Of a DNA stretch of 5,781 nucleotides, positions 1-5,781 are shown in pieces. The stretch is from NCBI GenBank assembly GCA_938074515.1, contig CALJFV010000218.1, positions 1 to 5,781 on the forward strand. Direction: 5' to 3'. A model generated the notes under the pieces. That model was given only the letters and a program-made list of their open reading frames with translations, searched no databases and had not been told where the DNA came from. Numbering within the stretch: the first letter of the stretch is position 1; the number at the start of each line of letters is the position of its first letter. The translations under genes and the position numbers were made by a program. Origin of the DNA: an uncultured Flavobacteriaceae bacterium. Its GTDB lineage: Bacteria; Bacteroidota; Bacteroidia; Flavobacteriales; Flavobacteriaceae.

Positions 1-1
1 G

Positions 2-310
2 GGCAGTGGTATAAGATTAGACCATGGCCTGCTTGCACAAGAATCGGTGGCCCTTGGAGCAAAACCAGATTGGTTCGACGGCGAGAGTAGTTTTAATAAC
101 TCGTCTCTATTCGATGTGCTCCACGAAATAGAAAGACAATACGCCATCAGCATAAGTTACACTCCAGAATATAACTCATTAATCGAAACCGCAAGGTTTA
201 GTGGTAACTTTACTCATGAGGATTTGAATATTGCGCTTAAATCAGTTTGTCAACCATTTGGCTTGAACTTTGAAGTCTCAGATAAAGAAGTGAGAATATT
301 TCGTGATTAA
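2..310 (+). CDS. FecR-family anti-sigma factor/sigma regulator, C-terminal part (5' truncated by window edge)
   Basis: This is the last 102 residues of a FecR-type protein; the frame is open to the left edge, so the real start lies outside the window. FecR proteins span the inner membrane, hold or activate an ECF sigma factor in the cytoplasm, and sense the matching TonB-dependent receptor with their periplasmic C-terminus. What is visible is that periplasmic end. A short strand-rich stretch (GSGIRLDHG, visible residues 1-9) could be the tail of the FecR core domain. A DUF4974-like domain follows, with W24, F31, the block SLFDVLHEIERQY (35-47), ISYTPE (51-56), SGNF (67-70), a helix with L75 and ALKSVC (78-83), and a closing strand EVRIF (96-100). 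A GTG at 47-49 is not a credible start because it would cut the protein inside this module. The stop TAA overlaps the ATG of the receptor gene by one base (TAATG), which implies co-transcription and coupled translation. The family call is confident; the cognate sigma factor is inferred. Confidence 0.88.
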   Translation, partial: GSGIRLDHGLLAQESVALGAKPDWFDGESSFNNSSLFDVLHEIERQYAISISYTPEYNSLIETARFSGNFTHEDLNIALKSVCQPFGLNFEVSDKEVRIFRD

Positions 311-312
311 TG
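308..312 (+). promoter_or_regulatory. TAATG stop/start overlap coupling fecR-like gene and receptor gene
   Basis: The stop TAA (308-310) of the FecR-like gene and the start ATG (310-312) of the receptor share one A. I see no strong Shine-Dalgarno sequence just upstream (the preceding bases are A/T-rich, with only a weak GTGAGA around 290-295). Re-initiation by ribosomes finishing the upstream gene is the likely way the receptor is translated. The overlap is seen directly; the coupling is inferred. Confidence 0.7.
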
Positions 313-2862
313 CGTCCTACTTCAATTAACAATATTATCCTTGGGATCTTGATTTTATGGCTAATGGCAAGCCCAAATAGCTTGGCTCAAATTGGGCCAA
401 CGGTTAAACTCTCCGATTATTTATTAGAACTAGAGCAGCAATACGATGTGAAATTTTCGTATCGACCTGAAGATGTTGAAGGCCAAATTATAGGTTTAGA
501 TTATGGACTTGAAGGACTCGGCACAATTCTGGATCATATCCAATCAGAAACCGGGCTTTGGGCACAGCAAATTAATCGCCGATATATAAGCCTGAGTCTT
601 ACTCAAGTCAAACGCAGTGTATATTGTGGTCAAATTTTGGATGGGTTGAGCTATGAGCCCTTATCATGGGCCACTGTTCAGGTCGTCGGCACGACCTATG
701 GAACATTGACTGATGAAAACGGCAAGTTTTATATAGAAAGTACCAAACTCACAGGAAATCTGCGCATTTCATTCATTGGTCAAAAGCCATTAATTGTATC
801 TGCCGAAGAAATAAAAAATAATTTTTGTCCTATTTTTTATAGTGAAAATGATCCAACCATACTGGAAACGGTCAGTATTGGGCGTTTTCTTACCTCAGGT
901 ATTGTTCAGCGCGACCAGGGAAATTATCTGATCAACACGGAAGCCTTAGGCCTCCTTCCAGGTCAAACACAGAACGATGCCCTTTGGTTTGCACAAGTCC
1001 TTCCCGGGGTACAAAGTGCTAATGAAACCGTTTCCACCATGAATATTCGCGGCGGTGCTAATGACGAAAACAATATCAGTTGGGAAGGTATTCGGATGTA
1101 TCAGTACGGTCATTTTTTTGGGCTTATATCTGCATTTAATCCTTTTTTAAGTACCAAACTTGACGTTTACAAAGTGAATGCCCCAGGACAGTTCCGAAAT
1201 TTTGTTTCCGGAAGTATGAATGTCAGCAGCGCGGATGAACTTCCTGAGACAACACGCTATTCTTATGGCATAAACCTATTGGACACCCGTTTTACCGCAG
1301 AGGTAAAGGTCAGTGAACAACTTGGAATAAAATTAGCCGGACGAACCTCCTATAATCGATGGTTGCCAACCCCCTTATATGACAGTTATTTTGGCCGAAT
1401 ATTTCAGGACACTGAGATCACAAACAATCAAAGTGATAGCGCTTATGATCAAGTTGATTTTAATGAACAATTTTACTTTCTCGATGTTGGCGGCAAAATT
1501 AATTATGAGTTAAGTGAAAAAACAAAGGTCAAATTGGCCTTCATGGTCATAGAAAATCACTTTGAGTTCACTGAAGCTCTCGGAGACCTCGAGAAAATAA
1601 ACAAACTCGAACAAAAATCTAATGTCATTGGGCTTTTCGCGGATCATCGATGGTCTGAGCGACAAAAGACCTCGGCTAAAATGTCCATTAACAAATATGG
1701 TTTGGTTGCCCTAAATCAAGAATTTTTTAGCAATCAAACCCTAAAACAAAACAACGAAGTATTGGATTTAGACGGCTTTATAAGTCATGAAGTCACCTTA
1801 AATGAATCTCAATTTAAGGCCACCTATAATTTTAATGAAATCGGAATTGGCAATAGACAAGAGGTGAACAAACCTTTATACTTCTCTTCACAAACAAAAG
1901 TTTTACGCAGCCACATGATTCATTTAAATTGGAATTACGCGCCTTCCAATAAGCCAATCAATTTTTCAGCAGCCACGAGAATTAGTCATTATTCAAAATG
2001 GAATCAAACCCTCATCGAGCCTTTATTACTTGGGCAGTATAAACTTAGTAATACACAAAGTTTTAGCCTTTCTTATGAACAGAGACATCAGGCTATTAGT
2101 CAAAGGGTAGATTTACAAAGCGATTTCTTAGGCATTGAAAAAAGACGATGGTCCCTCGCTGATGGTAAAGCACAACCTTTGAGACAAGGAGCACAATGGA
2201 ACCTCGGATGGCAATATCGAAAAATGGATTTTGGGCTCAACGCCTCTATTTTTTACAAAACCGTTACAAACTTAAGTGCAGAGAGTCAACTTTTTCAAAA
2301 TCAATTTCAATTTGAACGAGCCCTCGGGGGTTATCAAATTGCGGGTCTAGAACTCTCTGGACAAAAAACCTTGGGCCTTTTGGATTTTTGGATGAGTTAT
2401 ACCTGGGGAAAAAATAATTATACTTTCGAAGACTTTTTACCTTCGGATTTTCCTAACAATGTAGACATCACCCATCAAGTCAAATGGGCACTAAATACGA
2501 GAATTAAAAAAGTGAAATTATCCTTAGGCGGGCAATGGCATAGCGGCCTCCCCTATACGGATACATCCGGCACACTTGAAATCAATGAATTAGGCGCCTA
2601 TGTCCCTCTATACGAAAACCCAAATGCACTGCGTTTAAGGCCCTATTTCAGGATGGACTTTGCGTCCGAATACAGCTGGTGGACTCAAAACAACACTAAA
2701 TATCAAATCAACTTAGGCCTACTGAATATAACAGATCAAGAGAATATTTTAGGACGAAGATTTCGAGGCGGATTAGATTCTTCAGGAAGTCCTGAAATCA
2801 GCACCATAAACACCTATAGCTTAGGTTTTACACCAAACATTGCCTTTATGATCGCCTGGTGA
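310..2862 (+). CDS. TonB-dependent outer-membrane receptor with STN signalling domain and CarboxypepD_reg-like domain (FecA-like transducer)
   Basis: This is a complete 850-residue outer-membrane transporter that takes up its ligand with TonB-ExbBD energy and probably signals to the FecR-like protein encoded just before it. The order of parts is as follows. A signal peptide has a hydrophobic core at about 9-20 and probable cleavage after A26 (NSLA|QIG). The STN domain is at about 31-97 (LSDYLLELEQQYDVKFSY). A CarboxypepD_reg-like beta-sandwich covers about 104-180 (GQILDG, GTLTDENGKFYI). A TonB-box-like segment is LETVSIG (185-191). The plug at about 205-308 has LPGVQ (231-235), MNIRGGANDENN (244-255) and YGHFFGLISAFNP (266-278). 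The rest to 850 is a beta-barrel rich in alternating aromatic strands, ending in FMIAW with the terminal aromatic residue typical of BAM substrates. The only two cysteines, C106 and C173, flank the CarboxypepD_reg-like domain. No SusD-like gene follows, and the plug resembles the non-SusC receptors of Bacteroidota. The ligand is unknown; an iron chelate is plausible by analogy with FecA. Architecture is certain, substrate is not. Confidence 0.93.
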   Translation: MRPTSINNIILGILILWLMASPNSLAQIGPTVKLSDYLLELEQQYDVKFSYRPEDVEGQIIGLDYGLEGLGTILDHIQSETGLWAQQINRRYISLSLTQVKRSVYCGQILDGLSYEPLSWATVQVVGTTYGTLTDENGKFYIESTKLTGNLRISFIGQKPLIVSAEEIKNNFCPIFYSENDPTILETVSIGRFLTSGIVQRDQGNYLINTEALGLLPGQTQNDALWFAQVLPGVQSANETVSTMNIRGGANDENNISWEGIRMYQYGHFFGLISAFNPFLSTKLDVYKVNAPGQFRNFVSGSMNVSSADELPETTRYSYGINLLDTRFTAEVKVSEQLGIKLAGRTSYNRWLPTPLYDSYFGRIFQDTEITNNQSDSAYDQVDFNEQFYFLDVGGKINYELSEKTKVKLAFMVIENHFEFTEALGDLEKINKLEQKSNVIGLFADHRWSERQKTSAKMSINKYGLVALNQEFFSNQTLKQNNEVLDLDGFISHEVTLNESQFKATYNFNEIGIGNRQEVNKPLYFSSQTKVLRSHMIHLNWNYAPSNKPINFSAATRISHYSKWNQTLIEPLLLGQYKLSNTQSFSLSYEQRHQAISQRVDLQSDFLGIEKRRWSLADGKAQPLRQGAQWNLGWQYRKMDFGLNASIFYKTVTNLSAESQLFQNQFQFERALGGYQIAGLELSGQKTLGLLDFWMSYTWGKNNYTFEDFLPSDFPNNVDITHQVKWALNTRIKKVKLSLGGQWHSGLPYTDTSGTLEINELGAYVPLYENPNALRLRPYFRMDFASEYSWWTQNNTKYQINLGLLNITDQENILGRRFRGGLDSSGSPEISTINTYSLGFTPNIAFMIAW

Positions 2863-2866
2863 GCCC

Positions 2867-4654
2867 TTACATTTGATCAGGAACATTGATGCCCAATAAA
2901 CCACAAGACGACTTGATCACCTGCCCTACCTTGTCGGCCAAAGAAACTCTAAAACATAACAAAGACATGTCATCGGCCCCGAGAATGGACACATTCTGAT
3001 AAAATGCATTGAACTCCTTTACCAAGTCGTAAGTAAAATTAGCGATAAGGGCAGGACTGTAGGCCGCAGCCGCTTCTTGTATTTTATCGGGGTATTGCAT
3101 TAAGGTTTTGATCAATGACCTTTCCTTATCCGTTAAAGTCAAATGTCCCGAGTGTTTTTCTAGGAACAGGCTTGAATGTTCTTTTTGTGCTTTGCGCAAA
3201 ATCGATTGAATTCGAGCGTAAGCGTATTGAATGAACGGCCCTGTGTTTCCTTGAAAATCGACACTTTCTTCTGGGTTAAACAGAATACGCTTTTTTGGAT
3301 CTACTTTGAGTATATAATATTTTAATGCACCAAGACCTATGGTCTTAAATAAAGCGTTTTTCTCCTCATCAGAAAGCGCATCAATTTTACCGAGATTTTC
3401 CGTGATTTCTTTGGCAGTTTGCTCCATTTGATCAATCAAATCATCGGCATCAACCACGGTACCCTCGCGGGACTTCATTTTACCTGAGGGCAGATCGACC
3501 ATACCGTAACTAAGATGATATAAATTCTGCGCCCAGGCATAGCCCAATCTTGATAAGATTAAGAACAGGACTTTAAAGTGATAATCCTGCTCATTACCTA
3601 CAGTATAAATCATCCCATTGGCATCGGGGTAATCATTCATCCTCTGAATGGCAGTTCCGATATCTTGAGTCATATAGACCGAGGTCCCATCACTGCGCAA
3701 AACCAGTTTATGATCCAGACCCTCGTCCGTTAAATCACACCAAATAGAGCCGTCTTCATTTTGATAAAAGACGCCTTGGGTCAAACCGTGTTCAATATCT
3801 TTTTTACCCAAGAGATAGGTGTCACTCTCAAAATAATTCTTATCAAAGTCTACACCAAGTTTTGCATACGTTTGCTCAAACCCATAATAAACCCACTGGT
3901 TCATTGTGGTCCAAAGCCCAACGACTTCTGGGTCTCCTTGCTCCCATTGACGCAGCATCTCTTTTGCGGCCAAAATAGCAGGCGCCTCGGCTTCGGCCTG
4001 TTCCTGGGTTCTCCCCACAGCGATCAATTCCTTTTGTTGCTCTTTATAAACTTGATCAAACTTTACGTAGTAATTACCGACTAATTTGTCCCCCTTGAGT
4101 CCGCTGCTTTCAGGGGTTTCACCCTGCCCATAAGTTTGCCAAGCCCACATACTTTTACAGATATGAATTCCCCGATCATTGATAATCTGCGTCTTGTAAA
4201 CCTTATGGCCAGCTGCCTTTAAAATTTCAGAAACAGAGTATCCAAGGAGATTGTTTCTTATATGTCCCAAATGCAAGGGTTTATTTGTGTTCGGAGAGGA
4301 ATATTCAACCATGAAGGCATGTCCGCTTGGGGCTGAAGAGCCAAAATCATGCTCACTGACAATATCATTAAAGGCTGAAAGGTAAAATGAATCACTAAGG
4401 CTAATATTCAGAAACCCTTTAACGACATTGTAAGCAACAACCTCCGGGACATGAGCAACAAGATGCGTCCCAATTTGATTGCCAATGGCCTCAGGGCTTC
4501 CCTTGACAACTTTAAGCATCGCGAAAATAACCAGTGTTATGTCGCCTTCAAAATCTTTCCGGGTTGCTTGAAATTCTACAGGTACATTGGCCCCAGGGAA
4601 AAAAATTTCTAGAGCATGATTTACTGCATTTCTCAAAAAGTTCTCGGCCTTCAT
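2867..4654 (-). CDS. argS: Arginine--tRNA ligase (arginyl-tRNA synthetase, class I)
   Basis: This cytoplasmic enzyme charges tRNA-Arg with L-arginine using ATP and is normally essential. At 595 residues it has the usual full length. The N-terminal additional domain, which recognises the tRNA elbow, fills about 1-95. The class I catalytic core starts at VEYSSPNTNKPLHLGH, whose HLGH (128-131) is the HIGH motif. Further conserved blocks are INDRG (158-162), RSDGTSVYMTQDIGTA (320-335) and VGNEQDYHF (352-360). The KMSKS loop appears as GKMKSREGT (391-399); the lack of a canonical KMSKS second lysine is common in ArgRS and is not a defect. The C-terminal DALR anticodon-binding domain begins after NTGPFIQYAYARI (470-482) and ends with LLGINVPDQM, the family's usual ending, so the gene is intact. 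The ATG at 4654 gives the proper N-terminal domain; the bases before it (AAATAAATACCG) show no Shine-Dalgarno. It lies 86 bases downstream of the ctlX-like gene on the same strand, and its stop is four bases from the convergent receptor stop. Confidence 0.98.
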   Translation of the reverse strand: MKAENFLRNAVNHALEIFFPGANVPVEFQATRKDFEGDITLVIFAMLKVVKGSPEAIGNQIGTHLVAHVPEVVAYNVVKGFLNISLSDSFYLSAFNDIVSEHDFGSSAPSGHAFMVEYSSPNTNKPLHLGHIRNNLLGYSVSEILKAAGHKVYKTQIINDRGIHICKSMWAWQTYGQGETPESSGLKGDKLVGNYYVKFDQVYKEQQKELIAVGRTQEQAEAEAPAILAAKEMLRQWEQGDPEVVGLWTTMNQWVYYGFEQTYAKLGVDFDKNYFESDTYLLGKKDIEHGLTQGVFYQNEDGSIWCDLTDEGLDHKLVLRSDGTSVYMTQDIGTAIQRMNDYPDANGMIYTVGNEQDYHFKVLFLILSRLGYAWAQNLYHLSYGMVDLPSGKMKSREGTVVDADDLIDQMEQTAKEITENLGKIDALSDEEKNALFKTIGLGALKYYILKVDPKKRILFNPEESVDFQGNTGPFIQYAYARIQSILRKAQKEHSSLFLEKHSGHLTLTDKERSLIKTLMQYPDKIQEAAAAYSPALIANFTYDLVKEFNAFYQNVSILGADDMSLLCFRVSLADKVGQVIKSSCGLLGINVPDQM

Positions 4655-4680
4655 CGGTATTTATTTCGCATGTTTCAGGG

Positions 4681-4701
4681 GTCAAAGATAAGTCAAAAAT
4701 A
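4681..4701. repeat. Imperfect 10-base direct repeat in the argS leader region
   Basis: GTCAAAGATA (4681-4690) and GTCAAAAATA (4692-4701) match at 9 of 10 positions and start 11 bases apart, about one helical turn. On the argS-coding strand each copy reads as TATnTTTGAC, so each contains a full TAnnTTTG -7 box. The repeat may simply reflect two stacked promoters, or a tandem protein-binding site; the sequence alone cannot decide. Confidence 0.5.
4683..4701 (-). promoter_or_regulatory. Candidate argS promoter: two adjacent Bacteroidota -7 boxes
   Basis: On the - strand the gap holds TATTTTTG (4701-4694) and TATCTTTG (4690-4683). Both match the TAnnTTTG -7 element used by the primary sigma factor of Bacteroidota. 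The nearer box ends 28 bases before the argS ATG, leaving a short leader after the expected start point. No good TTG or TTTG element stands about 19-21 bases upstream of either box, so this is a half-match to the promoter consensus. The boxes are seen directly; promoter activity is inferred. Confidence 0.45.
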
Positions 4702-4711
4702 TTGCTTGACT
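4691..4711. repeat. Small inverted repeat overlapping the candidate argS promoter
   Basis: AGTCAA (4691-4696) and TTGACT (4706-4711) are perfect 6-base arms around a 9-base A/T-rich centre. The element covers the upstream -7 box (4694-4701). It is too short and A/T-rich, and lacks a following U-run, to be a convincing intrinsic terminator for the upstream gene. An operator-like site is possible, but arms of this size also arise by chance. Confidence 0.35.
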
Positions 4712-4740
4712 GAGGTATTAAAGCCCTAGAATCAATGATT

Positions 4741-5673
4741 TCAAGCTTTTGGCAAGAAGACTTCAGCCATCATACATCGCGCACTGCCGCCACCACAGGT
4801 TTCGATAGTCGGCAGCTTAGCCGCGAGTAATTCTCCATGCTTTTGCAAGGTGTTTTTTTGCTCAAGAGTTAAACTATCCATGGCGCTTTGACTCATAACG
4901 ATGAAGGAGCGGTCTCCAAGGCCTTTGACTTGTAACATATTTCCCGCAAATTGATGCATTTGCTCCTCCGTTATATCAATGATCTCCTTGTGATCAGCGT
5001 TGAGCTGAGCCACAACCATTTTGCGCTGTTGAACATCGTCAATACACGATAGGCAAATTACCCCAAAATCATGTCCTAAGCATAAGATCACATTGGTATG
5101 ATATACTGAAACCCGCTTTTGATTTACGGTTTGGAAGGCATTGAATACGATGGGGTAATAGTCAAAATCTTCACAGAATTCTAGAAATAAGTCTTTATCG
5201 GCTCGAGGAGATAAGGCGCAATAAGCCGTGTGATTGACTCGATCTAAAATCATGCTTCCAGTTCCTTCCAAAAACACTCCTTCCTGCTCAGCCTCGGTGT
5301 AATCCATAATTTCTCGGATGACAAAACCCTCATTTTCTATTGCTTCGAGGACCTCTTCACGGCGTTCTCGACGACGATTCTCGGCAAACATTGGATACAG
5401 GGCCACGCTTCCGTTACTGTGAAAACTAATCCAGTTATTGGGAAAAATTGAATCCGGAGTATCCAAGGCGGGATCATCATCCACAACAATAACCTTAACT
5501 CCTTTTTCACGCAGTTGCAAAACAAACGCATCAAACTCCTGTCTCGCCAAATCAATGACTTTTTCGGCCGATAAGTTCAATGAATTCTGAAAGTAATTAT
5601 TGACTGCGGTTTCTTCATTGGAGCGAAAAACTGCAGGGCGAATCATTAAAATGGTGTTCGTAGTTTGAGCCAT
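4741..5673 (-). CDS. ctlX: Citrulline utilization hydrolase (citrulline ureidase-like), CtlX family of guanidino-modifying enzymes
   Basis: This is a complete 310-residue cytoplasmic enzyme of the amidinotransferase/arginine-deiminase-like superfamily, which attacks guanidino or ureido carbons with a cysteine. The pattern fits the FN0238/CtlX subfamily, for which hydrolysis of citrulline to ornithine, CO2 and ammonia is the described activity; substrate here is inferred. Visible blocks are the N-terminal strand ILMIRPAVF (8-16), DSIFPNNW (74-81) with the substrate-facing acidic/asparagine loop, ALYPMFAENRRRERR (91-105), FLEGTGSMILDR (134-145) with probable catalytic E136, CALSPRAD (152-159), VYHTNV (190-195) with catalytic H192, FAGNML (242-247), and GGGSARCMMAEVFLP (294-308) with nucleophile C300. 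All three catalytic residues are present. The ATG at 5673 sits just before the first core strand and no longer form fits; its leader (TTTGTAAATAAT) has no Shine-Dalgarno. It lies upstream of argS on the same strand with no clear terminator between. An arginine deiminase or DDAH-like activity is the main alternative. Confidence 0.88.
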   Translation of the reverse strand: MAQTTNTILMIRPAVFRSNEETAVNNYFQNSLNLSAEKVIDLARQEFDAFVLQLREKGVKVIVVDDDPALDTPDSIFPNNWISFHSNGSVALYPMFAENRRRERREEVLEAIENEGFVIREIMDYTEAEQEGVFLEGTGSMILDRVNHTAYCALSPRADKDLFLEFCEDFDYYPIVFNAFQTVNQKRVSVYHTNVILCLGHDFGVICLSCIDDVQQRKMVVAQLNADHKEIIDITEEQMHQFAGNMLQVKGLGDRSFIVMSQSAMDSLTLEQKNTLQKHGELLAAKLPTIETCGGGSARCMMAEVFLPKA

Positions 5674-5713
5674 ATTATTTACAAATCAACCCGATAGTAC
5701 GGTTAGTGAATGA

Positions 5714-5721
5714 CAAAAATA
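5714..5721 (-). promoter_or_regulatory. Candidate -7 box for the ctlX-like gene
   Basis: On the - strand TATTTTTG (5721-5714) matches the Bacteroidota TAnnTTTG element and ends 40 bases before the ATG at 5673. No clear TTTG lies at the expected distance upstream. In this A/T-rich 108-base leader such a match can arise by chance, so it is a tentative call. The rest of 5674-5781 shows no RNA motif or strong hairpin. Confidence 0.35.
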
Positions 5722-5781
5722 AAGTTTTGAAAGAGCATTTAGATATATTTTCACGAAATTGCCTGCATTAAAATTTTCATT

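Noticed and set aside
47..310. Independent small 87-residue protein starting at GTG 47
   Set aside because: The same frame is open back to base 2 and its extra residues fit the FecR family, so this is the tail of a larger gene cut by the window edge.
391..600. Receptor N-terminal domain as evidence for a secretin
   Set aside because: STN domains also occur in secretins, but here it is followed by a CarboxypepD_reg-like domain, a TonB plug and a receptor barrel, so the protein is a TonB-dependent transducer.
2873..2919. Two TGATCA palindromes near the convergent 3' ends
   Set aside because: Both lie inside the argS coding sequence, encode normal C-terminal residues, and are too short to mean more than chance.
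3761..4084. 107-residue open frame on the + strand
   Set aside because: It lies wholly antisense within argS, whose motifs and full length are certain, and its translation shows no recognisable domain; it is a shadow frame.
4691..4711. Intrinsic terminator for the ctlX-like gene
   Set aside because: The only hairpin has 6 A/T-rich base pairs and a 9-base loop, and no U-run follows it on the transcribed strand.
5337..5555. 72-residue open frame on the - strand
   Set aside because: It lies within the ctlX-like gene in another frame on the same strand, and the family motifs are in the longer frame.
5686..5781. Open - strand frame from the right edge to a TGA at 5686-5688, possibly the end of another gene
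   Set aside because: Only 31 codons are visible and they match no family I recognise. A run of this length without a stop is common by chance, and a candidate -7 box for ctlX lies inside it. A gene end here cannot be fully excluded without more sequence.

Overview
The window looks like a piece of a Bacteroidota chromosome. The evidence is the FecR-type C-terminal domain (DUF4974-like) followed directly by a TonB-dependent receptor with an STN domain and a CarboxypepD_reg-like domain. Supporting signs are start codons without Shine-Dalgarno sequences, A/T-rich leaders, and matches to the Bacteroidota -7 promoter box TAnnTTTG. I cannot place it below phylum level. Coding density is very high: four protein genes and two short gaps (86 and 108 bases). 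I see no tRNA, rRNA, CRISPR array, insertion sequence or phage gene.

Left half, + strand (2-2862): the 3' end of a FecR-family anti-sigma/sigma-regulator gene, cut by the window edge, joined by a TAATG stop/start overlap to a complete 850-residue outer-membrane TonB-dependent receptor. This is the FecR-FecA part of a trans-envelope cell-surface signalling unit; the partner ECF sigma factor (FecI type) is expected upstream, outside the window. The receptor would bind a substrate outside the cell and pass the signal from its periplasmic STN domain to the C-terminal domain of FecR. Its substrate cannot be read from the sequence. No susD-like gene follows, so it is not a SusC/SusD pair, and an iron-chelate-type ligand is a reasonable but unproven guess.

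Right half, - strand (2867-5673): in transcription order, a complete citrulline hydrolase/ureidase-like enzyme of the guanidino-modifying superfamily (CtlX family), then argS, a complete arginyl-tRNA synthetase. The gap between them has no convincing terminator but does hold two overlapping -7-like boxes. argS could therefore be read both from its own promoter and from upstream. Both genes touch arginine metabolism: one probably turns citrulline into ornithine, the other uses arginine for protein synthesis.

The two halves are convergent, and the receptor and argS stop codons are separated by only four bases. I found no undescribed system. The most interesting points are the homologous signalling domains in FecR and the receptor, the ctlX-argS pairing with its repeat-rich promoter gap, and the near-abutting convergent 3' ends.
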